Below are positions 41,767 through 54,534 of a stretch of DNA of 64,000 bases, one piece after another (positions within the stretch are counted from its first letter, which is position 1; every line of letters starts with the position of its first letter). The notes beneath the pieces were generated by a model that saw only the letters and a list, made by a program, of their open reading frames with translations, searched no databases and was not told the DNA's origin. The stretch lies in contig OY998179.1 in assembly GCA_963921935.1 (NCBI GenBank), forward strand, positions 25,603,114 through 25,667,113, read 5' to 3'. This stretch comes from Galeruca laticollis. Its lineage: Eukaryota; Arthropoda; Insecta; Coleoptera; Chrysomelidae. Both the position numbers and the translations under genes were made by a program.

Positions 41767-44543
41767 CTGTAAATAAAGCAATGAATTCAACATTAAATAG
41801 TTATAAATGATGATTATTTCTAAATTTTGAAATAACAGAGGATACCCGTTTACATAAACTGAACATAATTCAGACAGTTGAAGCACTCAACTCCGTCACT
41901 CGTGACGGAATTTGGATACGACCTCTAAAATGAGCTTTTCTATATAAAACGGTATCTACTGAGGTTATTTTATGAGAAAAGAACGGGATAGTATCATATC
42001 AACCATATATCACATGCACACAAATCCGACACTCAGTGTCTAATTTACGGAAAATACAAATTTGCTTGTACCTAATCCCGACACCATAAAAATTATAAAA
42101 TTCTGTAGTTTTCCCACTGAACAAGAAACATAACAAGCCTTTTTTGTGATGTTCTTTTTAGAGACTTTTCGTGATGTTTATTTAAAACGTTAATAAGATA
42201 TCTCCTAGATGTCTTAATTTTATAACCAACTCTATTAACATCCATGTCATGTAAATAAAACATATTTTAGATGTACACAGTAATACTTGAATTCGTAGTT
42301 ACATACACATCCTATGAACTTCTTTTTAGTAACTTCCTATAGGAAATATTCATACGGTGTTAATTTGTATACTTCTCACTAATGTCACATACAGAACGTT
42401 ACAGTAATATTACAAATTAACATGTTTCTAAGATGATCACATGTTGCAGTTACTTTTACATCTTTCGAAATAATTTTTATTAACATCGTACTTATTACGT
42501 CTGTACGACGTCAGTTCATAAAACTCTTAGTAATATCTCATATTAAACAACACAGCAACATAAAAAAGAAGAAAACAGAAGAGGAACTGATGAACGAAAC
42601 ATACAGTAGTTATCTGTGGAAACAAAACTGACAAGCATGAAATGGCGGATGGTTTTCGTTATGTGTTATAGTTATATTTTATTTGCAGGAAGCACATATT
42701 TTGCAAGTAGCACTTATTTTGCAAGTAGCACTTGAATAAAGTGGTCTTCATTTTCGTTAGTTCCTACTCAGCTACAGTTTCTATAGTTAGTTATAATGGA
42801 GGAACAACAATTGTTATCGGTAAGTACCTATTCCAAAATCATAATTATTAAAACTTATTCAATACTCAATACATTCAATACTTTAGTCGGTTATTATACA
42901 TTGAAATTCCATGTGGCGGAATTGTACACAACATTATATTACAAAATAAGGGTTTTTAAAATTTTTAAAATATTTTAGTTACCTAGTAAGTATATTTTGA
43001 AAACGATTCACAAATTTCAAATCCTAGATATGCATTATACCCTACAAAAAACTTGATATTGCACTAGAGTAGATATTATTATTAATAATGAAACATGCTC
43101 ATATGTTCGCAGATATTTAAATCTAGAAGGAAACATTTTTTATGTTCAAGATGTTTCAGAAGCTACTTATACAAATAAAATAAAAACCAATAGTTGGTAA
43201 TTATGTAATGAAAGGGGAGTAATTATTTCAGATAATCTGATACAAACATTGTATTAAATAGTACAAAAAATATTGAATCAAGTATCTCTAGTTTTAGTTT
43301 TTTTAGTAGTAGTCTTAGCCATCAATATAGTTTTGCAGGTTTAGAAAATTTCTAACATTATTACTAACAATTCTTGTGAACAATTAGATACTGTTTAAGA
43401 CTTTAAAAACAGAAATTTCTGTTAAAAAGCTCATTTCCATTTGAAAATTCATTGAACACAATAAATAAGCTGTATTTGTCCCTTACAATGGTACCTATAT
43501 TAATCTAGTTGAAGAATATGTAACTTATGATACTGAATGCTCCAGTCAACAAACGGCATTCAATTATTTATTATTGTAGAAACACAGCTATTGGATACTC
43601 AATTGGATACAATTAATTATAAACTCATTTAACTTGATAATGTGTTCATATCTCTTCTTCATAAGTAGTTTTTTTGTATACAGTGTATTAATAATGCTTA
43701 GTTTCGTTACAATTCCACGATGTTAATATACAATTTGTTCCGGGATGAAAATAACAAGATGAGAATAGTATATTATTTTATACAGTAAAGAATTGTGAAT
43801 TTTCAAAGCACACCTGAATTTACCTGCCAAATTGAGTGAGGCATGGAATAGAAGGTAAATCATGAAAAGTCACTTCTTGAAATAAAATATGTTATTATTC
43901 CTTTGAAGAACCCCGCATGTATCTTATGGAAAATGGGTCCCAGTCAATTGGCTGAAAATCAAGTTTGATGTAGTTTATGGGCACAATTTGATCTAAAGTT
44001 TTATTAGCTGTTCTTCAGAACACCTTCAAATATTTCACAGATAAGGATTTTGAAGTGTACGTTATGGAATGGTTGAGGTACTCGAAAAAAGTAATCGTAA
44101 GTAAACGATAGAATTTTCTTTAATCAGATTGGATTTCTGTTGATGTAACGTAATGTTTAATTAAATCTTTATGGTGTAAAATTTTTATTAGTTTTAATAT
44201 AATTAAAAACTATTCTAATAAATTTTCTGTAAAATAGCTGTAATGTATGTGTATCCGTTAAACTTTATTAATTCACTTTCAAAGTATATTACGTTATGGT
44301 AACTACGGATTAATATACCCTTTTCTATTTCTTGCTTTCACTGAGTGTGTTCAATAGTTTCCACTTTCCAGACTTGTTATGTAATATGCTTACACAATTT
44401 TATTTTTTTTTGTTGGATTGCTGGACAAGATATCTTTTTTTCTAATTTTTTACCTGTTTTTTTCAAATTTACTGTACTGTCCATTAATAGTGAATAAACG
44501 TTTTAAATCCTTTATTATATTTTGCTATTTTATTTTAAATGTA
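41767..44543. other. 5' flank of the pogo transposase, noncoding
   Basis: About 2.8 kb with no gene supported. CCGACA-type words recur at 42025-42085. The stretch 42120-42560 is enriched in ACATC/GATGT words, as is 45583-45920 on the other side of the foldback element. A possible first exon of the pogo gene was not found. Confidence 0.35.
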
Positions 44544-45563
44544 CAGGATGAACAACTAAGAACGACTGTAGACCACATCTCAGAAAAGAATCATGGTACA
44601 ACTTTCAAAAAAATTACCTTCAGGTAAGGTATCCTGAAAAATTGCTGGAAAATATTTTGCAGTCTCTAAAATATCCGCTAGGGGTGGAATGAACACTCGA
44701 AAACATAATACTTCAAAAAAACATACTAAAGGTGTCCTAAAAATACAATTTTTGAAATCTTGATGAGATTATGAATAAATTCAATTAAGGAGATTTTTTG
44801 CCATTATTCTTCAAATAATGGGTGGGGAAGGTTCACACTTATGAACAAATGTATAACTTTTTCGTTTTTTAACCGATATTAATGATTTTAGCTGCATTTA
44901 AAAGTTTTTCTGTTTAATAAGATTGATAACAAAATTAGATAATTTTGTATCCACTCGGAAATTTCAAATGTAAATTGAAGCATTTTTTTATATTTGATAT
45001 TGTAAATCTTATATCTTGGAATAGATTCATATTTTTTAACCCCTTTTCATCAGAATTTAAAAAATGCCTCATTACATTTGAAATTTCCGAGAAAAATGGG
45101 AAAATTGTGGACTTTTTCACAAAGCGTTGACAAAATTGTACAATTTTGTTATTTTTGTTAAGCATTTCTTATTAAAAAGGAAAAACTCTTTCAAATGAAG
45201 CCAAAAACATGGATATCGATTAAAAAACAAAAAAGTGTTACGACATATGTTTTTTGGGTTGAACCTTCCCCCACCCCTTTCTTGAAGAATAAGGACACAA
45301 AGTCCCTAACTACATTTTTTGATAATCTCAACAATATTTCAAACATTGTATTTCTAGGATACGTTTAGTATGTCTTTTTTGGAGATAATCACAGTATTAT
45401 GTTTTTAAGTGTTCATTCCACCCCATAGGAGATATTTTAGGAACTCAAAAATATTTTCCAGCGATTTTTCAGGGTCATTTTCCTGAAGGTATTTTTTTAA
45501 AGTTGTACTATGACTATTTTTTGAAATATGGCCGACAGCCGGCGTTCTTATTTGTTCACCCTG
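44544..45563. mobile_element. foldback (long-hairpin) element
   Basis: The 1,020-bp segment begins CAGGATGAACAACTAAGAAC and ends with GTTCTTATTTGTTCACCCTG, flanked by TA at 44542-44543 and 45564-45565. The outer 300 bp of each side are imperfect inverted copies, and a second inverted pair (CTCGGAAATTTCAAATGTAA near 44955 and its complement near 45080) lies inside, so nearly the whole element can fold on itself. No open frame. It is probably non-autonomous and moved by a TA-targeting transposase. Confidence 0.8.
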
Positions 45564-46365
45564 TATTTGCTGATTAGCCACAGAAACATCTATAGGATGT
45601 CATCCAGAATGTTTGAGGTATATTATTTAGAGGTTTATGTAATGTTCATACAACATCTACGAGAATACACTGTATTGTTTTTGAAATGTCGCATTTAGAT
45701 CATTGATAAGATGTTATTTTTTAGACATTGCATTAACATCGACAAGATGTTAAAAGGCATTTCAGAATGTAACAGAAATGTTGTTTTTAGTTCGTTATAA
45801 AGACTTCCTTTTGAGGAAGTTCTAGTAACATCACAGTAATGTAAAAAGGCAGCGCTTTAACATCGCTGAGAAGTTAAGTTGAAACATCACAAATGTTAAC
45901 AGCCACAAGCTGGGCATAAGCGGTTGTATAGACGTGCATGTGATGAAAACAAGAGGAAAAAAAGGAATAGCATTATCACAATGTGATGTTGAATTAACAT
46001 AGCTGTAATATTTATTTGCATAGTGGGTTACTAATAGCAAACCTTGTTAAAATGCAAATTTAAAACATTAATAACCAACTTCAAAGAAGCTCAATTAGTG
46101 GTGTCATGTGGTTAACAATATAACAGCTAAAATCTGCTTACCTTATTAGAAATACTTTGCAAATGAACACAGCACCTAACTTTTTCCAGCACCATCAACT
46201 TTTCAGGTTATGCATTGGCCGTTAAAGTGTCGGTAACATAGGAAACTATTCATGACTGGAATAGTTTATGTTGAATGTTATCAACAGATGTCCTAACGTA
46301 TATTTGGAAGTTGTAAATTAATTATTTTAGCTGAATCAACTGAAATATGACTGAATATAGGAAAG
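45564..46365. other. noncoding, pogo-type element interior
   Basis: Recurrent TAACATC/GATGTTA words, including the near-palindrome TAACATCGACAAGATGTTA at 45732-45750. No gene. Confidence 0.35.
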
Positions 46366-46391
46366 TGTCTGAATTTGGGTCTTTTACCTTA

Positions 46392-48323
46392 GCCGTATTT
46401 TATAACCGCTTTCACTTGTATTTTTGTTTATTTGAGAAATAAAAAATTGAAAATTTTATTTTTCTACTGAAAAATGAAAGAAAAAAATTAGATCAATGCA
46501 GTACCTATATAATTTTTTCTCAATGATGGGTTTATTTTGGGCGAATTAGCCTCGTGAACAGAAATATCACATAAAATCAAAAACTGTTCAAAGTTTCTCC
46601 AAGGCCGTCTAACTTTGAACACAACTTTTTTATATTTTAAAAAGCGAGGTATAATTTTTACTGTGACATTATAGTGATAATCAGGATCCTTGTGTGAACC
46701 TTAGTTATCCTAATTTTTTTCGTACTTAACACAATTTTTAAAACATTTTAGAAGTAAAAACTCGTAAAAGTGTTCAAAGTAGCCCTATTTCACGGTAGTA
46801 CATTTCTGTATTCTATATGTACCTCTTATGAATAAATTTGTTACTAAGCTAGATTTAATAACATTAATATGAACCCAAAAATTTTAGTATTCAACAATTC
46901 CACTACAGATTATTTACACTTTCGCTATTTTCTGCGTTACTGATACCTCTGGTAGCAAAATTTGTAAGTAATGCACATGATCAAAACCATCAAAACCTTA
47001 AAACTTCTTCTTTTTGTTTGTTGTTTTTATCAGACAATGCCTCTTGTTTTTTTCAATTTCACGTTACAACTGCAGTGAACGTAACATAGAATGTTTGTTT
47101 GTCTATGTTTTTTTAAATGAAGCAAATTTTATTATAAATAAGTAGTAAGGTAAGTAAAGTACTTACTAGTCGACAATTCAACATTGTTTAACAATGACTG
47201 CTGCACAGACCTCGAATCGGTATAGACAATTTCATGTAATCCTAATAATCAAAAATAAAAACCACGTGCAGAAACGTAGAAGACGAACTGAATATCAATC
47301 AATGTTGAAAAGGAGGCCAGTGCCCATTATAAATAAAAAGTTAATCAAATTATTTTTCCAACGTTGCCTTGAAGACTATTTGCCATGTTTTTACAATATT
47401 AGAAATTATTAACACTATTTTAATAAAACATAAGTTCTGAATAGGCACGGATTAAAAAACAATTTAGTGTTCCGAGAATATTCTCAGAAACAGTATTTTT
47501 GCTTTCCATCACACTAACCAGTGTAACTTGCTGCCGTTGTCCATACAAAATTAGTTATTCAAGTTTAGATAGAGCAAGGGAACTTTTTCTTGGGAGAAAT
47601 AAAATGTCGATGTTAATCAAACTCCTGTCGCTTCAGCCATTCTCGAATTATATACATGAATTTTTTTAACCAATGTCAAATTATATAAAATGTTCCCGGC
47701 CTAAAATAGTATTAAAATTTCAAAATATTGATCACACACAGAATTTGTTATTTCACTAACCCCTCTGTATATGTAAGTTAAATAAATTGAAATTACTTTG
47801 GTTGAAGTTCACCAGCACACAACACCACTCTCACATGTTCTTGGTACGTAAGTATGCGGATAACAGAAATTCATGGTAGGTGTTGAATGTTTCTGTATTC
47901 AAGATATTTATTGGCAACTCATCTTTTCTTTCATGCTCTCCAGCTTAGTAGCATTCGTAATATTAACGCCATCAATGCTACATAATCCACATCGAATTTT
48001 TACTTGAAATGTTTTAGTTAATAAGAAAAGTTTTCAACTTTGATGTATAAATTAATAACGGTTTGTACGATTGGTGGAAAGTTGCTAAATTTTTGATAGA
48101 ATTTCATAGATATGGTTACTACAAATTTTTTTAAGGATATTTTTTTTACAAAAATGTTTAGTCCAACTTTAACCCTGTATTTTCCACAAATACGAAATCA
48201 AAGCAATCATATATGGTCAGTAATGAAGAAGCATCTTACTTCTATTGAAAGGTGTGATAATTAAGTAAACATCTTCCATAGTTTCGGAACTATGTTTATG
48301 GAAGCATGTTAAAATAGTTATTT
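46392..48323. other. noncoding, AT-rich
   Basis: No feature supported. The frame at 47194-47412 is basic but shows no domain. Confidence 0.4.
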
Positions 48324-48444
48324 GTAAAACAAGTGTCACAATGACTCGTTTTGTAGTACGAGTGAAGTTTGCACACCGAACCGCAAAGCGGTGAGTTGTG
48401 CAAATCACGAGTACTACAGAAAGTCATTGTGGCACAAGTTTTAC
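48324..48444. repeat. 121-bp hairpin repeat
   Basis: GTAAAACAAGTG... pairs with ...CACAAGTTTTAC across the full length; inner arms include CACAATGACT, TGTAGTACGAGTGA and TTTGCACA with their complements, closing on a short loop around AACCGCAAAGCGGTG. It is probably a small MITE or an element end. Confidence 0.7.
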
Positions 48445-48606
48445 ACAATATTTTTTATAATTCCCGTTTGTTTAATTATTTAAATAAAATATAATTTCAT
48501 ATAATCCCTCTTTTTAAACTAGGAGGTGGGTTTGAATTTAAGTTGGCAATTTTGTAGATTCCTAATTGGTCAGATCACAGATGGTTTTATTCAACACTTC
48601 TGACTT

Positions 48607-49129
48607 TTGACATATTATAACCGAATAATTGTGTAAATTGTAAACAAACTTTCACTTAATCAAAAAGAGGTTGATTATTTGTTTAAAAAAGAGCTTCTTC
48701 GTATATATGCTCTTGCGATCTATTTATATTATATCATGAACAGAATTATTTCTGTAATACATCTTCACATAGATATCTGGTAATTTATCCCAAAAATCGT
48801 ACGTTTTATATACCTATATATTGATCCTATACAATATAAAAATAAACAACTGACAAATCATTGATAAATAAACGTTAGCGTACTTTATTCGTTATTATTT
48901 TTAATATATAAATCATTCTAATTTACCTTTAGTATAATAATTTGCTAGCTAGAACAACGCTAGACCATTTTATTTATAATCTGTGTCAAGGTTAAAGTCA
49001 AATGTCAAATAAAAATATAACTAAATACAATAACCAACTGTACTCTAAAAATAACTATTACAGTGTTCAAAGAGCTTCATTGTGACACTGTAAACAATGT
49101 TATAATGAAGTCTCTTTTATACGCGAATT
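48607..49129 (-). repeat. dispersed repeat, copy B
   Basis: Reverse-complement copy of 13036-13582, with small indels. It starts 160 bp from the 121-bp hairpin, which copy A lacks. Confidence 0.7.
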
Positions 49130-50865
49130 ATAAAAAAAAATTTGCGATCCTGGGCCAAAAATTGAGAAATTTTGGTTTACAATACATGTGTAGAAAAAAT
49201 TATACAGTACTATGAAGTTGCATTTTTTTGCCCGTTTTATGAAATTCTTGTTATCAAAAAAGTATTTTCTGAAATATTTTCTAGTACCTGACAAAATATT
49301 GTTGGATAAAAAAACCAATAGCCTCCTTGGATTTGTCTTCACCAAAAACCTGTAATTTTAAATTTTCTTTAAAATCGAATCATAGAGTAACCAGTAATTT
49401 TAAGAACTGCAAATATTACGAATTTGTGGTTTTTATTTTTTTTAGGCCCGTCAAATATATCCTACAGAGAATCTGATTCCGGTTTTAGAATTCTCATCCT
49501 CAAAACACCAGAAAATGGGATGTCAGTTTGGTATATCTGTGTAATTTAAGCAATTTATGAAAAAAAACGCTAAAATTGGCCAAAGTTACCCACGTTGGCG
49601 GTAGCCTGTTTTGACTTCCAAAAGGTTCTTATAACACCAATAACAAATATATTGAAGAGGACCACACGAAGTTCCCAGCTGTATATTAGATTTCATGAAG
49701 TTGCATGCAAATAAGGATGTTAAAAAGTTCATTTTTCGGATAAATTTGGTGAGCAGAATAGGACATGTTTTTTTTCATTGTTCAGTTGTGCGGTGTCTTC
49801 TCTGAAAATTGATAATACCCATCTGTTAATGTCGAAAATATGAAAAATTATTATGGACTGTATTTCTGTTGGTTATATAAAAGTGAGTACATCATCAACC
49901 CTACGTATAAAGAAAAAAAAATCTATAAGGCTCCTACCTGGCGACGCTATAGTGCTGTCCGTTATCCAGGAGCCTGTGATGGCTGAAAACTCAGATTAAC
50001 AAATAAAATACATATGTTTGTTTTGATCTTTTCTTGCCCCAAACGTTGAGTCACATTGTAAGCTCACTTGCGGACACTTCCACTGCTTTGCCATATTTAC
50101 AAAGTCTCTTTAGTTGCAGGAAAAATGAAATTAGACGTTTAATTGAAAATGTGTTAAAAAGTTATGCAAATAAAAAAAAGTCATACTGATTTATGCATTT
50201 GAGTCGCTATTTTTAAAATTAATTATTAATACTTGAATTTTATTTAATAAAGGCATATTCTTATATTAATTTTAAACAAGTATTTGTTGTATACTTAGAT
50301 ACGTTTATGGTTATAAGTAAAAGTGGCAACATTGCACAAAATTTCAGTACCTGTTTAATGTGGCAGTAGTAATCTATTTCGTAGTTTTGTCCTTGCTTAA
50401 TTACCATATAAAGAGATATGCAAATATCGTCAGACTGTGATCGACGTCGTAGTATTGTAGTAAATAATGTCAAACGTAATGTGTTTATGGATGAATAACC
50501 CTCTCTATGTTCATTATTACTTATTACTCTAAGGCTGAAGATAGTTTTGGCATACTTTTTTGATTGACTTTTATCAGACCGATTTTACCGGTTTTAGTGT
50601 CGAAATTAATGTTCATCGTACAAAGTTTTACGAGCTACTACCGTTCTGAGCATGTCGATGTTTTTCTCAAACATGCGCCTATGATTTGTTTTGCGCGGCT
50701 AAATTTAAATACAAGAGATTCCTTAACATTCACCCCACCAAAACGAATGCTTCCTAACTAAGTGAAATACAAAGACAAAAAAATATAATCTGCGAAAAAA
50801 ATAGAATATTCCCGCTCTTAAATCTACAAATATACTTAAATACTAATAACTAATTAAAGTAATAA
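49130..50865. other. noncoding
   Basis: No feature supported on either strand. Confidence 0.4.
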
Positions 50866-51450
50866 TAAATTAATTAACCGGCAAGTACCTAAGACTCTAA
50901 AAAAATGAGTTTTAAATGATTTTACTCCCGCCTCTGCGATGCCATTAAAATGTCGACTACCTGGGGGGGTGAAATTCCAAGAAATGGACAATTTCTGCGC
51001 CATAGTTTTAGCCATGTCAAGGCTTACTCTTAAAATGTGTGCTTTGGTCGCTGGTAATGGTGAGACATGTTTCACGTCGGGCGATAAAGCGTCTAAAGGC
51101 GGCTAAGAAAGTTTCTAAACTTAAATCTGAAGTAGCTTCTAAATGAATAGCGTTTGTCGATGTACAAACAGAAACACAAACTTAACCTTTGTTGGTTTTC
51201 CACTTCTATGTTTACTCATCGAAAGTGAAAATGGACAGGCAAAATCAATACAAACTGACGAAAAAGCCTTGACTTGAGAAATTCTTATAGAGGGCAAATC
51301 AGCCATATATGGGTTGTAAGATCTTGGTTTGCAACGAAAACAACGAATGCAACTTGAAAGACATTTATAAATTGCACTACGTGGAGATAAAATCCAAAAT
51401 TGTTGTAATAATAAATAGTGTAATGTTTTTAAACCTGGATAAAAGTATTA
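50866..51450 (-). pseudogene. BEL/Pao LTR retrotransposon, integrase fragment
   Basis: Minus strand, from 51435 down: LKTLHYLLLQQFWILSPRSA, a CLSSCIRCFRCKPR zinc motif, MADLPSIRISQVKAFSSVCI DFACPF (first catalytic D; residues split for length), a shifted stretch, and SWNFTPPGSRHFNGIAEAGV (carrying the E) then KSFKTHFFRVLGT. These are the hallmarks of BEL/Pao integrases. At least two frame changes. It is cut at both ends, with no LTR recognised. Confidence 0.75.
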
Positions 51451-51499
51451 GTGTTTTTAAATGAAACTCACGGTCTCTAGTTAATTCCACAATATAATA

Positions 51500-52200
51500 A
51501 AAGTACCTTTTTTATGAACAGGTACAATTAATCCGACTTTAAAGTGGTAGGGGAATTTTCCAGTTTTGAAAATTATGTTAATGAGATCTACCACAGGTTT
51601 AGCTATTTTTGCTGCTATTTTTTTCACTACATCAGACTTAATACCATCAACACCAGGCGCTTTTTTGATTTTAAGAGTATTAATAATATTAATGACTTCT
51701 ATTTCAGGGACTGGAGAGAGAAAGATGGAATTTTGTATAATTTTATTTTTTGCACGAATATCAGAAGGGGGAACTTTACTTGCTAATATTTCACCAATTT
51801 CTGTAAAATGCTGGATAAAAGAATTAGCAATTCTATTGGAATCAGAAGTGACGGTATTATCTTGAGTGATTATTTTGTTCAAATGTTTTTCGTTTTCGTT
51901 TTGTTTAAAATTTTTAACAATATTCCAAAGAGTTTTTGCGCTACTTTGACTATTTATTATTGCCGTTCTAAAGTAATCTTTTTTTGCTTTTCTAATCAAT
52001 TTATTGAGTGTATCACGGTATTCAACATAGTTATTTAATTTATTTATATCATTGGGGTGTTTTAAGCACTCAAGGTAGAGTTTATTTTTATGATTAACAG
52101 ATTTGACCAAACCCTCTGTTATCCACTTTTATCTTTTAATTCCTTTTTTCTTGAGTTTAAGTACCACCGTATTTTTATCAATGTGGGTCTGTAACCCTTT
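51500..52200 (-). pseudogene. non-LTR reverse transcriptase, N-terminal part
   Basis: Frame from near 52110: NKLIRKAKKDYFRTAIINSQ, AKTLWNIVKNFK, ANSFIQHFTEIGE, IKKAPGVDGIKSDVVKKIA, then FPYHFKVGLIVPVHKKG, the run-up to the RT palm. It stops at the boundary near 51500 before the YxDD motif. The linker upstream (KWITEGLVKSVNHKNKLY) supports the Jockey superfamily, possibly a CR1/Daphne-like clade. Confidence 0.7.
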
Positions 52201-52339
52201 TATTAATAAATCTGTTTTATGGTCGACATCCTGAATTTCATAATAATAATCCCAGTTGTATTTATCGAGATAAGTTTTCAGCCTATCATAATTTATAATA
52301 ATTTTTATATATCCGACATATTTTTTAGTCCATTTCTTT

Positions 52340-52850
52340 GTAACTGGTATACTTAAAAAGTTGCCCGGTGATCGGTTACATTAGTTTCGACAACGGCGGA
52401 AATAATATCTTTTTTTAAATTATCAAATGTACCACTTCTTAGAAAAATATGGTCTACACTACAACTTTTTGAATTTCCCTGAATTCTCGTATATTTATTA
52501 ATCATTGATTCGAACTTAAACTCATATAATAAGTTTAAATAATCAAATGCCGTTCGATCAACACTATTTTTTATATTTATATTGATATCCCCCAGGAATA
52601 TGTGGTGCATCACTGAATTATTATTGTTTATTTGTTTTACATATAAACCAAGGGCTTCATCAAATAATTCATCATTCGTAGAAGGAGAGCGATACATACA
52701 CGTGACAGTAATTTTTTTTAATTCAATGGTAATCAGTAATGCAGTAAACTGACCTATTTTTTATTGTTTGTTTTGAACATTTAACAAATACCTCGAGAGA
52801 GTCATAATCTAAATCTCTTATAAACTGATCCACATTTTATCATGAATAAA
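52340..52850 (-). pseudogene. non-LTR apurinic-type endonuclease, C-terminal half
   Basis: YRSPSTNDELFDEALGLYV, HHIFLGDININIKNS, YLNLLYEFKFESMINKYTRI and CSVDHIFLRS, TDHRATF show the C-terminal APE endonuclease motifs (GDxN, SxxDHI, TDH). A shifted piece upstream (DLDYDSLEVFVKCSK) belongs to the same domain. The N-terminal half with its catalytic E is missing. Confidence 0.7.
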
Positions 52851-53062
52851 CTATCTAAGATTAAGATTGAAATTCAATATTTAATTAAGAGTATTGTGGC
52901 CCATTAAAATATCTTAAAAATAATAATACATCTACTCCTAAAATAAACTTAAATGTTAAAAATTAACTCAATATAGAAAAATGATGAGTAAATCACAGTT
53001 ATAAATATTTTCACAATTCAACATAATAGCCCTTACTAGATTTAAATAACGTACGCCACAAT

Positions 53063-53866
53063 TTATGAATCACTCTTACTGTTTTTTCGGTTGAGTTTTT
53101 TTGAAGGAATTTCTAGGGATTCACTAGGTTCCAGTACTTTTCTTTTTGCCGTAGATTTAGTTGGACAATTAGGATCAGGATGTTGTTCAGAATCTTTGAT
53201 TGATTTGAGCTTTTGATATGTTGTTGGGTGTTCCAGTTGCTCAATAGTGTATGTGCAATTATTTACGATGAGAGTGTTATGTCTTATTTTAGGCTGCAGT
53301 TTTAATTCTTTAATTTGTTTGTAGTGATTATAAATTATCTTCCTTTCTTTAAAATCCTCGTGAGTTAAATATTTAGAGACGAAAACCCCGGTACCTTTTA
53401 ATTTTTTGGAATTTTGTAGGATTGACGTAACTTGCTTTTTATATATGAATTCTATTAGGGGTGGCCTAGGTTTCTCTTCATTATCTACCGTTTCTATTTT
53501 ACCAATACGATAAAAATCTCTGAAGTCATGAAAAGTACGGGGTAATTCACATTTATTTTTCATCAGATCAAACACATTTTGGATTTCTTCTATTCCGTTT
53601 TCAGCATATTTTACACCATAGAACACTAAGTTATATTTTTTTATATTTCTGTCTGATAGAATTATACGGTTTTTGAGTTCTTTCACTTCTTCTTTAAGCG
53701 CTGCATTTTCGTATTTCAGTTCTTGTATTTCTTTATTAATTCCTGCTTGGAGACAACTAATTTCTTTTTTTAAACCCTTCACTTCTTCATTAATTTGTTC
53801 TTTTATATCAGCAGTAACATTTTTTATTTAGTTATATAGATCCTGATTAGTAATATTTATTTCCAT
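53063..53866 (-). pseudogene. non-LTR ORF1 protein (coiled coil plus RRM-like)
   Basis: ATG at 53866 opens 12 codons to a TAA at 53830-53828; the same frame then runs open to 53063. It has a long heptad-rich coiled coil (KEISCLQAGINKEIQELKYE and on), an RRM-like core (NLVFYGVKY, DFRDFYRIGK, PPLIEFIYKKQ) and a C-terminal domain (FVSKYLTHEDF, RHNTLIVNNCTYTIEQL), ending in a basic tail. This is the layout of L1-type ORF1 nucleic-acid chaperones in insect Jockey/CR1-like elements. The early stop probably disables it. Confidence 0.7.
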
Positions 53867-54534
53867 AACCAAAGTTAAAATTATAAAATTGAGTCCAATT
53901 GATGCACGTTCTTAAACTCAATTAACAACTAGTAGGTACTTAGGTTTTTTTATCATACAGAAAAAATTGTTTTATTGATTGAAAATATTAGAATCCACGT
54001 AAGAATATATCAATTATCTAGTGATCTACCTTATATATTGTAAAAATTATTTCAAATCCAGCTAGCTCTTTGCCCGATCTTCCACTGTTCCAAAATTCAA
54101 CTTTTAAATTACACTTTTTTTTTTGTTTTTTTCTAGAGCAATAAATACACGTGTATACACTTGGCTTGATAAAGAATAAATCGAGTAATTATTTTCGCAT
54201 AATCCTTATCTCAGTACGGTAAGATATAGTCGTCGAAGTGTAGGACATCGTTTTATGTGACCAATGAACATTAATAATTATCAAACAATATCCCTTGACA
54301 TGGGAAAGGTTCTATACGCTCCAGCCTTAATTTTCGACTAAAAAAATGTACGATGTGTATAATAGCTTCAGTATAGTCATTGACAAAAAGTACTTTTTAC
54401 GAGATTCTAGATAAACGTCGTAATTGGTGACTTTATGGCATCAATTCGTTTTGTATGGATTTTTTTAAGAACTAGCGTTATTTTTCGAGGAAAACTTTCT
54501 TAAAAAAGGTAGCCTCTGGCCGAAGCTACCGAGA
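53867..54534. other. noncoding
   Basis: Likely 5' untranslated region of the non-LTR copy followed by AT-rich spacer. Confidence 0.35.

Larger units (their letters stand above)
36915..46389 (-). mobile_element. large pogo-type transposon (about 9.5 kb) with nested elements
   Basis: Both ends carry the same 24-bp inverted sequence beginning AGGTAAAAGACCC (36915-36938; complement at 46366-46389), flanked by TA (36913-36914; 46390-46391). TA duplication and TIRs of this size fit pogo/Tigger elements, and a pogo transposase lies inside on the minus strand. The length is inflated by an inner IR-bounded gene (37146-38970) and a foldback element (44544-45563). That the two ends belong to one insertion is inferred from their perfect match and the TA flanks. 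Confidence 0.65.
51500..53900 (-). mobile_element. Jockey-superfamily non-LTR retrotransposon, 3'-truncated and internally deleted
   Basis: ORF1, endonuclease and RT start follow each other on the minus strand as expected, but most of the RT and the 3' end are missing at about 51500, where it abuts a repeat also found at 2385-2440. Loss of the 3' rather than the 5' end points to later deletion or an insertion boundary, not to incomplete reverse transcription. Confidence 0.7.

Noticed and set aside
47194..47412. Basic 72-codon frame
   Set aside because: No domain, no conserved context, within AT-rich spacer.
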